Positions 24,056 to 34,940 of a DNA stretch of 64,000 nt are shown piece after piece. The stretch spans positions 4,559 through 68,558 of the forward strand of contig CAJNOL010000839.1 in the NCBI GenBank assembly GCA_905250125.1, given 5' to 3'. Origin of the DNA: Rotaria sordida (Eukaryota; Rotifera; Eurotatoria; Philodinida; Philodinidae). Under the pieces are notes generated by a model, which searched no databases, was not told the DNA's origin, and was given only the letters and a program-made list of their open reading frames with translations. Position 1 is the stretch's first letter; each line of letters opens with the position of its first letter. The position numbers were made by a program, and so were the translations under genes.

Positions 24056-25022
24056 AGTTACTATCGGAATTTTAGAAGAAGGCACCTGGAAAAAAAGCTT
24101 ATAACTTTCGAACGAAAAGTCATAGCGACCTGCGGTTTTCAGCAATCGATAGAAGATTATAGGAGGCACATTTTTATATAAAAATCAAGGTTTAAATAAT
24201 CGGTGATTGCGGAATCACTGAAAGAGTAGGCTCGTTATTTGGTGAAATCTCAGCAGAACAAGCTGAAACTTTCAGCATATATAGCCCCACTGTACCCCAA
24301 TCTTCGTTGAAAATATCATCGATAAATCTTTTAATGACGAGGAACGGTGAGCCAAGCATCATCTGGTCTTACATAAGGCACTCATTCAATCAAAATATTA
24401 GAAGATGGCCTCAACTTTTGGCTGAATAAATACCATAATCTAGACTTCATATCTATGCAATAGCATCGCACTTTGATCGTAAAAATGTACGGAAATAGCC
24501 AAAATTCGACGAAGAAATGATTTTCATACAGTAAGTATTTTAAAACAAATCTTTCCAACTTTCTTAAGAGAAATGCAGAATTTAGTAATATTTTCACCGT
24601 CTCTTCTCGTTCATTTAATCAAACTATGATATAATTGCATAGATATGAAGTCTAGATTATGATATTTATTCAGCCAAAAGTTGAGACCATTTCCTAATAT
24701 ATTGAGTGAATGAGAATCTTATATAAGGCCAGATGATGATTGGCTCACCATTCCTCGTTATTACAAGATTTATCAATGATATTTTCAGCGAAGATTGAGG
24801 TACAGTGGGGCTATATATGCTGAAAGTTTCAGCTTGTTCTGCTGAGATTTCACCAAATAACGAGCCTACTCTTTCAGTGATTCCGCAATCACCGATTATT
24901 TAAACCTTGATTTTTATATAAAAATGTGCCTCCTATAATCTTCTGTCGATTGCTGAAAATCGCAGGTCGCTATGACTTTTTTTCCAGGTGCCTTCTTTTA
25001 AAATTCCGATAGTAGTTATTTT
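24056..25022. mobile_element. Foldback element with ~400-bp arms
   Basis: Arms at about 24056-24465 and 24635-25022 pair over nearly their full length. Both arms carry ACTATCGGAATTTTA at the outer end and TGAAACTTTCAGCATATATA inside. The loop is about 170 bp. No coding content; the ORF at 24382-24597 lies across the loop and is not a gene. Confidence 0.8.
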
Positions 25023-25611
25023 ATAAAAACAAAGCATTCCAAGAATAATGATTTATACCATATGAAATAAATATTTGAAACATGGACAAACCAAATTTTT
25101 ACTAAAGAATGGTCATTTAGTAAAACTTTCTAATCAAAAAATAAAATCAACTAATAAAGTCTGCTAATAATCATTGTCATATCAGTCAGGACAAATTAGT
25201 TAAGCATTTCAACGTTAATCAATCATAACTTAGAAAAATAGAGCATCACTTATTATCAGAAAACGTGGAAATGCTACAAAGATGGACAATAAAACTCAAC
25301 AAAAAGTGTCAAAAAAAAACCTGCAGGAAATTATGAAAAATGATTCCTCATTGTTATGGTATTATTTTAGATGATGAAAGATATTTCGCTTAAAGTGAAA
25401 ATATTGTTATAGGGAATCAATATTATCATTCCACTGATCCAAATACATCGTCTGTTAATATTAAATTCAAAAAGAAAAAGAAATATAAACTGAAATTAAT
25501 GGTTTGAATAATTGTGTCATCGAAAGGAGTTTCGCATGTATATTTATATTACAACAATGAAACATTTAATAAACCGTAGGTTGAAATAGTGAGTTTTAAT
25601 TTTAAATAGAT

Positions 25612-25887
25612 GACGTAAAGAACTGCTATGAAGATCATTTCTTACAGTATTACTTAACAAGTAATTACAATACAAGTGTGAATTTTTGAGCTCAAGCTGA
25701 GTTCATCATCAGGCATATGAATCGGTTTTTATTGTAGACATTCTTGTATTAAAAATTAGATCAATAACAATGAACAATTAATTGATATGTCTGATGATAA
25801 ACTCAGCTTGAGTCTGAAAGCTCGCACTTGTATTGTAGTTTCTTGTTAAGTAATGTTGTATAAATAATCTTCATAGCAGTTCGTCGA
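25612..25887. mobile_element. Short inverted repeat with hammerhead-like boxes (Penelope-like fragment)
   Basis: Two arms of about 110 bp in inverted orientation. On the plus strand the right arm holds CTGATGA (25791-25797), a perfect 5-bp stem (ACTCA 25801-25805 with TGAGT 25809-25813) and GAAA (25816-25819) followed by GCTC. The left arm carries a mutated copy on the minus strand (about 25712-25682). CTGATGA, stem II, GAAA is the core order of hammerhead ribozymes, which are known in Penelope-like elements. Stem III and the cleavage site were not identified. Confidence 0.5.
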
Positions 25888-26559
25888 GATGTATATTTGA
25901 ATAAATGTAAACATAAAAGATTAATCCCATTTATTAAAATATATCATTGAAGTGAGAATTTTATATTTCCGTTTAGTTTGACAAAAGCACATTACTCAAA
26001 TATTCTAAATGAATGATTAACACGAAAACAAAATAACCCACCAAACGAACTCAAGAGAGAGAGAGAGAGAAATCGAGGTTTTCTTAACCTTATATAGAAC
26101 GAAAGAAAATGTTGAGATTGAAAGAGTTAAAGTCAATTTTTCTGATAAAATCGTATTGTGAGATTCTTATATGAGCCTGGTATCAGATCTTATGCGATTC
26201 ATATATCTCATATCGCCTCTTTTCTAACAACTGCGAAATTTTGATCGTAACTGTGGCGCATTATTCATAATATAAATCACTTCAAAGACTATGATTATTG
26301 CGATGCAGATAAACGCAACTGCATTGCATTACTCGTATTGAACGATCCAGTGCATGTGTGTAGAGTGATGTTTTAGTGAACCAACATTACTACATAGATG
26401 TATTTTCAATGCTAAAAAGTAGCATTTAAATGCACAATTCATACAAGATCTTACAAGATTCCGATCATCGGATTTTGCAAGAATCTTAGAGTAAGAGTCA
26501 TAAGATTCACAGGAGCACCTTATAGTAAGATATTTGTACGACTTTTTCATCTGGATCTT

Positions 26560-27400
26560 TGCAAAAATGTCAAACACTGTTATACCGTATTGTCGACTTC
26601 TAAATCAAGAAAATTTTTTATGTTAGAAAGAGCAATGTCTGAACTACAAGTTTTCTACCAGACATATTTTTCCAGAATGAACCTGCCGAGAAAGAAAAGC
26701 CTAAAATTAAACACTTGTAAAAAAAGAAAGTTCTTACAAAATTTTTCCAACTTGAAAAGTATGTATTTTGAACTACATGAATAAATCAAACTGGAATAAA
26801 AAATACCTCAAAATGTACCACATCAAAAACTCTATCAATATCAGCGTCGACAAAATTTGTTTGAACATTAATCACCACCGCCAGAAATTATACATGAACA
26901 CAATTCTTTTTTGCGTTATTTATTTGAAATATTTCAGATCATAGAAATTTAATAGAGGAAATAATTCAAAAAAGTTTTTTTTTTTTTACTATTAAAAAAA
27001 GGGTCAAGTAGCAAAAACGACCATTTTACATAGTTGTTTTTTTAAGAAAAAGGTTTATTTTAGTATAAAAAACAAGAATAAATTTTACTTCCGATACAAC
27101 ATTGAATGAGCATTCTTTACGCTACGAAAAACAGCATTAAGTATGATTGTTCATTTTTCCTTCTAATTTAACGAACAACTAATAGAAAATGCTGTTAATC
27201 AATGGTGAAGTTGCAAGAACTCTTTTTTTTCGAGGCATCTGGTTTTGGACTTTTCTCTTCTCATCAGATTCGCCCTGGAAAAATATGTCTGGTACAAAAT
27301 TTGTAGTTCAGCGATTGCTCTTTCTAACAAAAAGAAAATTTCTTGATTTATAAATTATTAATATGGTATAACAGCATTTAACATTTTTGTGAAGACTTCT
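26560..27400. repeat. Inverted repeat pair with ~170-bp arms
   Basis: 26560-26730 and about 27215-27400 are inverted copies (shared AAATCAAGAAA, GTTAGAAAGAGCAAT and CCAGACATATTTTTCCAG blocks), separated by about 480 bp of AT-rich DNA. Likely the arms of another degraded element. Confidence 0.7.
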
Positions 27401-27701
27401 CTTTCGTCTCATGTCATTTTATTTATGCATGTGTAATAAAATTAAGTTAAAGAGATATAGGGGGTGGATACTTTATGTCGTTATTCTATGTTATATGAGA
27501 AGTGTGAACCCATTTTAATGGTACTTCTCTTTTCTGTTGTAACATTTCATTTATGAACCTACGATCAAAATAAGTCATATACAATTCGAAAACGAAAAAA
27601 AATTCTCTATCTTCTGATAAACAAAAAAAGCTTTCTTTTAGCACCGTTCTATTGAAAAGAAATAGGATCCAACATTTGTTCGATTACTTTTATATCATGT
27701 G

Positions 27702-28785
27702 TTATATTATGATAGTTCAATAATTATTAGATATACGTAAATAGCTGAAATTTATATGTCGATGTAGAATCACTTTGGTAATAGTTTTCATAGCTACGAA
27801 TTTTTCGCATTGATCTGCAGTATTTAACAAACTTCTAATCAAGCAGCAGGTACACTTTGACAGTTCAATACGAGTCATATATCTTACATGACACATGAAG
27901 AAATATTGCATACAAATGTTTGCAATGATAAGAATTATGCATCGTCTAGCATGTCTTGCCTAAGAAATAAAATAAAAAAAGTTCTGATTGCATGCATACA
28001 ATTGTCACATGAACGCCTATGCGTACGTTACTGTTTTGAATTTATACACAACACTTTCTGACATTTCAGATAAAATGCGTGTTCGTGCATGAGATGTACC
28101 AGCTAGAAAAAATATATTACGTATTAATATGAATTTCTTAAAATCCTTAGCAAAAACACTATTTTATTTGAATGATTATTTTATGCCAGATAAATACATA
28201 TATATTTTCGAATAGATTATGTTTTGATTTGTGTTGTTTATTTATAATTTCTTATGAATCGATACATATGAATACATCATGTTAACTTGAATTTCTTTTT
28301 AAATAATGTCTTAAATAATTTTTTTCTTCTTATTTTTTAAAATCTATATAATATGTAGCAGAGTTTTTGTTTTTTCGTTGTCTAGGAAATGGTTATAGAG
28401 TAAAATCGATATGAATCTTCTTTAATTTTTAATCTATAGTACACATGTAAATAACGAACATGATTATTGTGATCATTCAATAAAATAAAAATCTTCAATA
28501 ATTTATTTCTAAGTTTATTTTTCTTTAAAATCTTGTTACTTTAGGTATTTATTCAACGTATGTAAGCTTATGAAAACTTGTATCAAAAGATATCTAACAT
28601 ATAATATTTTAAGATTACAAATGTTATTATTCTGATGTATGATGCATAAAAATAAATTCTAAGAAACTCAAAAAGGATTTCTGCTTCGTTGAATCTTTGC
28701 CGGAAGCATCAAAGAAGAAGAAGAAAAAAAACGAGAAAAGAAAAACAATTCTCATGTGTCTTTGTTGATATCATTTGAAAAGAAA
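27702..28785. other. Intergenic DNA upstream of the ammonium transporter
   Basis: No gene or repeat supported; probably holds the promoter and 5' UTR of the transporter, but no motif is distinctive. Confidence 0.35.
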
Positions 28786-30250
28786 ATGGCTAACTTTACA
28801 CATGATCATGGAGATACAACATGGGTAATATACAACTATATATTCAATAAAAGTATATATATATGTTTAGGTTATGACATCTACCGCTTTGGTATATATG
28901 ATGACACCTGCATTAGCTTGTTTTTATGGTGGTTTAGTTGAAAGTAAAAATTTTCTTAATCAATTATTTTTATCGATTGTTTGTATGGCACTTGTTCCTG
29001 TTCAATGGTGTTTATTTGGTTATTCATTTGCTTTTGGTTCAGGAAATTCTGTATTTGGTTCATTTGAATATGCTTTAGATCGTAAAATAGGTCTTGTTAA
29101 TTTATATGGTGAAAATGTTGATGCTATTAATCCATTAACAATACCATCATTAACATATAGTGCTTTTCAATGTGCATTTGCAATAATTACACCAGCATTA
29201 ATTAGTGGTGCTGTTGTAGGTCGTATGAAACTTATTCCTTATATGATTTTTGTTTTTCTTTGGACAACATTTTGTTATGATCCATTAGCAAGATGGATTT
29301 TTTTTAATGAAGGTTGGCTTCATCAAATGGGTGTTATTGATTTTGCTGGAGGTTTAGTTGTTCATATGTCTAGTGGAGTATCCGGATTAGTTGCAGCATT
29401 TATTTTGGGATCTCGTGCTCATTTTGATCCGGATGTTGTTAATTCTGGTCAAACTAATCTTCCATTTACTATTGTAGGTACTGGTTTACTTTGGGTTGGT
29501 TGGATGGGATTCAATGGAGGATCAGCACTTACTGCGACTGGTAAATTTTCTTTGTTTTTATATATGATTGCCATGTTTTTCTTTAAAGGTAATGCTGCTT
29601 TGGCTATTGTGAATTCTAATGCAGCTGCAGCATCAAGTATGAGTATGTGGATTGTTTTAGATATTATACATGGTAAAATAAGAGGACAAAATAATGTTTT
29701 TGTATCTATTCCTGGTGTTTGTTCAGCAACTGTTGTTGGACTTGTTGTTATAACACCAAGTGCTGCTTATATACAACCAGGTTATGCAGTTTTAATTGGT
29801 TTAATTGGTGGTTTTGTTGTTAATTTATTTTTAGCTGGAAAAAAACATTTTTTTCATGTTGATGATACTCTTGATGTATTTAGTTGTCATGGTTTAGGTG
29901 GTTTTATTGGAACATTAACAACTGGATTATTTTGTCAAACTGATGTTAGTCGTGATGTTAAAAATGGTGCCTTCTATGGTAATCCTATTCAATTAGGTTA
30001 TCAATTATTTGGTATATTAATCGTTACTGTTTATTCATTTGTATGTACAGTAGCAATTTTATTACCAATGCATTTTACAATTGGTATACGTATAAATCGA
30101 TTAGATCAAGTTCGTGGTTTAGATAATGTTGCACATGGTGTCGTTGATATAGAAGCATTACAAAAAGTTACACAAAAAAAATTACCACAAGTGAAACCAA
30201 AACCAAATGATATAAATGTACCATCAGTAGTTTCTATTGAAGAAAAATAA
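28786..30250 (+). CDS. Ammonium transporter (Amt/MEP family)
   Basis: Exons 28786-28824, 28871-29540 and 29589-30250 give 456 residues, the usual size for Amt. The protein is a membrane channel-like carrier that moves ammonium (as NH3 plus H+ or NH4+) across the plasma membrane as a trimer. Family marks: YGGLV near residue 32, the signature DFAGGLVVH with Asp170 and the first pore histidine His178, GFNGGSAL near 226-233, the second pore histidine His337 in FSCHGLGG, and the C-terminal RGLDNVAHG block. About eleven membrane segments are visible. The 46-bp first intron and the 48-bp second intron (29541-29588) are both GT-AG. The second is a multiple of three with no stop, so a naive ORF would wrongly add 16 residues; removing it restores the family consensus TGNAALAIVNSN. 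ATG 28786 is preferred (AAAATGG context); an in-frame ATG at 28756 would add ten residues. Confidence 0.95.
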
Positions 30251-30799
30251 AAATAACTTTGTAGTTTGTTTTTTTTGTTAATGTGTACTGTATTATATTT
30301 AAAGTTGTTTTCTTTTTTGTTTTTGTCAAAAGATTTTATTGTCATTGAAATATAAATCTCTGTATAGTGATGGATATTCTTTTTTTTTTTTTTTGTTTCT
30401 TCTTGATTGATCAGTTAAGAATCTTTTCAAGGTTGAAATACAAATATATGTTGTTTGACAAGATAGAAAATATAATTCTTATTTAAAATTCATAATGAAA
30501 AGGATCTTATCTTATTAATCAAGAAAATAAGAATCTGAAAAGAATTATAAAGCGTTAAAAATTGTTGAAATGTCAAGTAAGATTTTTGTCTCATGTTAAA
30601 AAGAAATATAATGTGATGTATATTCTCTTTTATTTTGTCTGTCAGGCAAGGAAATGAGAATAATAATATTAAAAAAAAATAATGAAATATATTAATATTT
30701 ATTTATTGTTCTTGAAAATTATGATAATATTATGATGAATACTGAAAAGAAGTTTGACGACTTAATAAACACAACAAAGCTATTCGAGCTGATCAAGAC
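30251..30799. other. Downstream flank of the ammonium transporter
   Basis: AT-rich 3' UTR and intergenic DNA; no gene. The last 8 bp (30792-30799, ATCAAGAC) are the left target duplication of the next element. Confidence 0.5.
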
Positions 30800-30902
30800 C
30801 AGGGGCGGCGCGAAGAGCTCAGAGCAGGGGGGGGGGTATTATGAAAAATGGGAGAAAATAGAAAAAAGTCTCTAAATTCTAAGTACCTAGTACCTTTTTT
30901 TT

Positions 30903-32449
30903 ACTAAAGCCATCGACACATTAGAAGACCCGGGGTCTTCTATTCTGTCTTATCATTCATAAGTTAAAAGGGGGGTCTTCTATTATGTCCCTAAAAAAAG
31001 TCATATTTTTTGGTAGTTCCGTCAACAAATCTTAGTTTCACTTGATTTTTGTCCAATATATCGTTAGTAAATGAGTGTGCTTCACTTATTTCACATGTGT
31101 AGAATAAGAAAGAAACAGATATCATCCTGTGAAAAAGAGGAGACCATCGTTGGTAAGAAGTGTTCTTTGAACAATACAGTCAACGTAGCCTATCATCTTG
31201 GTACGATATCCCATACCATTCTTTTTTCTCTAGGCTAAGACCTATCATTGGCAACAGTTTGCCTTCTCAATAACTAAATAAATGTAAAAAAGAAAATTAA
31301 TTTTTTTTATCAAACTCATTTTATTCAGTTGTTTATGTGGAAATTTGATTAATATATATGGAATCTATTCACAGTGAATTCTGCTACTAGCAGAGTTATT
31401 AATCTCAAGCTAACTTCAATGAATACGATTGTCTTGTGAAGAAACCATCTATAAAAAATCAGCAGTTGAATACAGACAGTGTATTTTCTTTTGCGTCAGT
31501 TTCAAAAAATGCCATTGGATCTTATTGAAAAAAGAAATGCGTTCTCAAACTCAAAAGAAGTACTCACATATCAAATCTTGACGTATATACAGTCTACGCA
31601 AAAAACTCTGGGACACTCAAGAATGGCTCCCCGAAATTTCATCTTTCATTTGAAATAAACTTTATATATATTTTTAAAGTATAGTTACTGGTTAAACTTT
31701 CGTACTTTACTGTGCAGATGCAAAACTTCTAGTTTTAATATTATATGAAACTTTAACCAGTAACTATACTTAAAATATATATAAAGTTTGTTTCAAATGA
31801 AAGATAAAATTTTACAGAGTCATTCTTGAGTGTTCCAGAATTTTTTGCGTAGACTATACATGAAGTTATGTTTTCTTCAATTATGAAACACTGTTTTGTT
31901 GTGAAAACGTTTCTGATTTTCTAGAAGAAAGTCAAAGATAAAGAGACCTTTTAATTAATATAAAGTGGCATTTTACCTAATCTGTTATTAGTCTACAAAG
32001 ATCCCTTCATGTGTTACATGCACGAACGGGCACTACGTTCATTAGATCCTATGGCTATGAAAGCGTGTTTTTCGTGTATAGAACCTGAAGAATGTTTTCA
32101 AAGTAAGCTGCAAAGAAGTGCTAAAATGACTCCATGATATGTTTTTACAAAGAAACGCAATCTTCAATATATAGTTGTTTCCTATTAACTGCTTCTCTAG
32201 ATTTTACTCATTCGAGTCTGATACTTCGTTATGAGGGAGGAAGCAAAATATTGTTCGTACCGAATTTTGATATCATTCTGGGCTTAAATACTAAACAAGT
32301 CAATAAACTCCAGAAACTATTTCAAAATGTCGATTTTTTAAGGGGGGGTCTTCTAATATGTCTTTTGCGTCATTTATCCAAGGGGGGTCTTCTATTATGG
32401 GGGGGTCTTCTAATATAGGGGGGTCTTCTAATCTGTCGATGGCTTTAGT
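30903..32449. mobile_element. Nested inverted-repeat element with G-rich terminal repeats
   Basis: ACTAAAGCCATCGACA occurs at the left end and in reverse complement at the right end (to 32449). Next to each end are several copies of a G-run followed by GTCTTCTA(A/T)TATG. No target duplication is clear and no transposase is seen. Confidence 0.6.
31590..31857. mobile_element. 268-bp Tc1-like MITE flanked by TA
   Basis: Ends CAGTCTACGCAAAAAACTC and TAGTCTACGCAAAAAATTC (reverse complement of the right end), each beside TA. Arms of about 120 bp pair at roughly 88%. Ends that start CAGT...CGCAAAA resemble Tc1-type terminal repeats. Non-coding. Confidence 0.75.
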
Positions 32450-32569
32450 GTTTTTGAAAGCAAGTAGATAGATAGATTCTTCTGTTATCAATTACAAAAA
32501 ATGGAGAACATTGTAATAAAGGTTCTTCAGAACCGGAAGAAGTTCAAAATATATCTTCTCGGAAGTTGA

Positions 32570-33104
32570 AAAATTTTTCAGACATTTTCTCCAAACTTGG
32601 AGAAATTTTGAGACATTTTTTCCAAAATTGAAGAAATTTTGGGACATTCTCTCATTAACTGGAGAAATTTTAAGACATTTTCTCTCAAATCGGAGAAGTT
32701 TTGAGACATTTTCTTCAAAATTCGAGGAATTTTAAGACATTCTGTCCCAAATTGAAGAAAGTCTGAGACATTTCCTCATTGGTTGGGGAAATTTTAAGAC
32801 ATTTTCTCTCAAATTGGAGAAGTTTTGAGACATTTTTTCCAAAATCGAAGAAGTTTTTGGAACGTATTCTCACCAACTCGAAAAATTTTGAGACATTTTC
32901 TGCAAAATTCAAGAAATTTTGAGATATCCTCTCACCAACTAGAGAATTTTTAAGATATTTTCTGCCAAATTGAAGAAATTTTGAGACATTTTCTCCAAAA
33001 TTAGAGCAATTTTGGGACATTTTCTCATTGACTGGAGAAATTTTAAGACATTTTCTACCAAAATGGAGTAATTTTGGGACAGTTTTTCTCAAAATCGGAG
33101 AAAG
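32570..33104. repeat. ~31-bp satellite, about 17 units, with a 93-bp higher-order period
   Basis: Units begin (G)AGACATTTT and end GAGAAATTT. Lengths alternate 31, 32 and 30 bp, and the three types recur in A-B-C order over much of the array, making a 93-bp period. Because 93 is a multiple of three, a 125-codon ORF survives on the minus strand; it is a product of the repeat, not a supported gene. Confidence 0.8.
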
Positions 33105-33181
33105 CTGCAGTCGAACTTTCCAAAGCAGGGGGGGGTACCCTCTCCCAACCCCCCCCCGCTCGCGCCGCCCCTGATCAAGAC

Positions 33182-34940
33182 GAAATGAAACAAAAACAAT
33201 TGAACAAAAAGAATGTCATCCGAAAACCAATCATAGATATATGGCTAAAACAGTTCATAGAGAAACTAACGATGAATATCGCACTTGACTTCGACGAAAT
33301 TGTCAGCATACTGCCAATTGTCGTCTGAAGAAGAGTTATAATGCATAATAATTAATCAAACAGACCAGCAGTCACTTCTTAAGAAAGTCGATATCAGATT
33401 AGAAAAATGTTTCAAATTGAAAAGACATTTCTTAGAAATTATAGTGAAAATAGAAAGTATTCTGACATGGATGATTGATTATTCAAACTTCAAACCAGAG
33501 CTGGAGATAGTTTGGTTCGGAACTTTTCGAATTGATCTCAGTTAGGTTACCCTCTTAGTAAAATTTATGCAATTTATATAGGTATGAAATTATTTGGAGT
33601 AAGAAGCATAAAAAATATCATAAATTGCAGCGAAACTATTTATACAATTCTCTTTCTGCGTTCTTACCGACTCTAACAAAAAAAATATATAGAAAATAAA
33701 CTAGTTAGTGATATTTCAGAAAAAAAAATTAACGAATTTCAATAATAATTCAGTATATCCAATGATAGAATTAAAGTTTTATTATATGAGGCGATTTGAC
33801 GGAGATAGAGATCATCATGATCATGAAGTGTTCTCAGGTTTCTTCGAGACAGTAAAAGCTCATTTTGAAGCTTTTTCTATTAGAAAACAACGATATTTTT
33901 CTCGATATTGGGAGATAGCCGGAAGCGTCCTCTTAAATCTACCGCTGAATACATTAAACTAATGAGTTGTCTAAACTGAGTTCGAATATAAGTGAACCTC
34001 TAGTTGCAACATGAACTTAAAAAATAAATAGAAAAAAAATGTCGAACTAGCAACGAACTGTGTTCAAAACTAAAGATAAAACTAATTTGATTTATATTTT
34101 ATAAATTCAGATACAATCAAATTGTTAGAATAGTCAAAAAATAAATTTTATCAAAATTATAGAGTTCTACACTACTATAAATTTCCATATCTGTTTTGTA
34201 TATTTTTATAATACCAGAGTAAAGTAATATCCCATGTCTTGATTAACTTCGGCTCAATGATTCAAGGTATTCATTGCTTAAGAATTAATTTGCTAGTCCA
34301 ATTGCTACATAAAATTTCTATCGTTGGTTCTTGACAAAAGAGATGTGTAGAGTAAACTTTTCTTATACTTTTTACTCTGATTGAGAAAACTTTTTCTTAC
34401 CCTTACTCTACCATGTGAACTTCTACTTATGTCAGAAAGACCAAGCAGAGGTCTCTATTAGTCTAATATGACTCATAGATCGATTGTCAAACGATTTAGA
34501 AATCAATCGAATGATCGAAAATGTGCTATCCTTATTACAGTTATCTTCTAATGTTTGAAACAACTTCTTAAACAAAAGTACTAAAAATTTAAGAAATTTA
34601 TCTGTTAAATGGCAATTTCTTTTTTTTACATCCTATTGTAATTCTTGAATGAAGATTTTTTTTTTTCTTGATTTCATATACAAAATAACTACGTGTCTTA
34701 TCAAAACAATTAATTTGCTATTTGAAATACTTTGTTAATTTTTATGCACAAATAAGAGAGAGAGAGAAAAAGCGTTCGTAGTAATTATAGTCAATACAAA
34801 AGAGAAAAAAAAAACGAAACGAGATAGAATACAAACAAAAACGAAAGAAGAAGAAAAAAAAAGAGTTCAAGAAAATATCTCGAATTGAAAAGCACACACA
34901 CAAGCGCGCATCTTTTTCTTTTTTTGTGATATTGTATGGT
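33182..34940. other. Intergenic DNA between the hAT-like element and ARID3
   Basis: No gene supported. Contains the 3' UTR of the ARID3 gene on the minus strand. Short ORFs at 33708-33962 and 34742-34999 show no family features. Confidence 0.4.

Larger units (their letters stand above)
23647..27701. mobile_element. 4-kb inverted-repeat element, family copy 2, with nested insertions
   Basis: The ends (TATATGATGCAAAAGTAATA at 23647 and the reverse complement of ATGATATAAAAGTAATCGAA at the right end) and the arm sequences (CTATATCTCTTTGGTAGAAA..., CATAAATGAAATG...) match the element at 11355-12141, in the same order and inverted orientation. The interior is expanded to about 3.4 kb by other repeats: a foldback at 24056-25022, a Penelope-like repeat at 25612-25887 and an inverted pair at 26560-27400. 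No transposase frame is visible. Confidence 0.65.
30800..33173. mobile_element. hAT-like non-autonomous element, 2.37 kb, exact 8-bp target duplication
   Basis: The ends are CAGGGGCGGCGCG and its exact reverse complement, flanked by ATCAAGAC at 30792-30799 and again at 33174-33181. CAGGGGCG-type ends plus an 8-bp duplication are the hallmarks of the hAT superfamily. G and C homopolymers follow each terminus. There is no transposase; the interior is a mosaic of a nested inverted-repeat element (30903-32449), a small Tc1-like MITE (31590-31857) and a 31-bp satellite (32570-33104). The perfect duplication implies a fairly recent insertion. Confidence 0.85.

Noticed and set aside
29541-29588. 16 extra residues in the ammonium transporter
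   Set aside because: The segment has GT...AG ends, is T-rich, and breaks an otherwise conserved Amt motif, so it is an intron.
32715-33092. 125-codon minus-strand ORF with repeating GENVSKFLQF-like units
   Set aside because: It is explained by the 93-bp satellite period being a multiple of three.
32570-33104. Possible CRISPR-like array
   Set aside because: Units are contiguous with no unique spacers; it is a tandem satellite in a eukaryotic genome.
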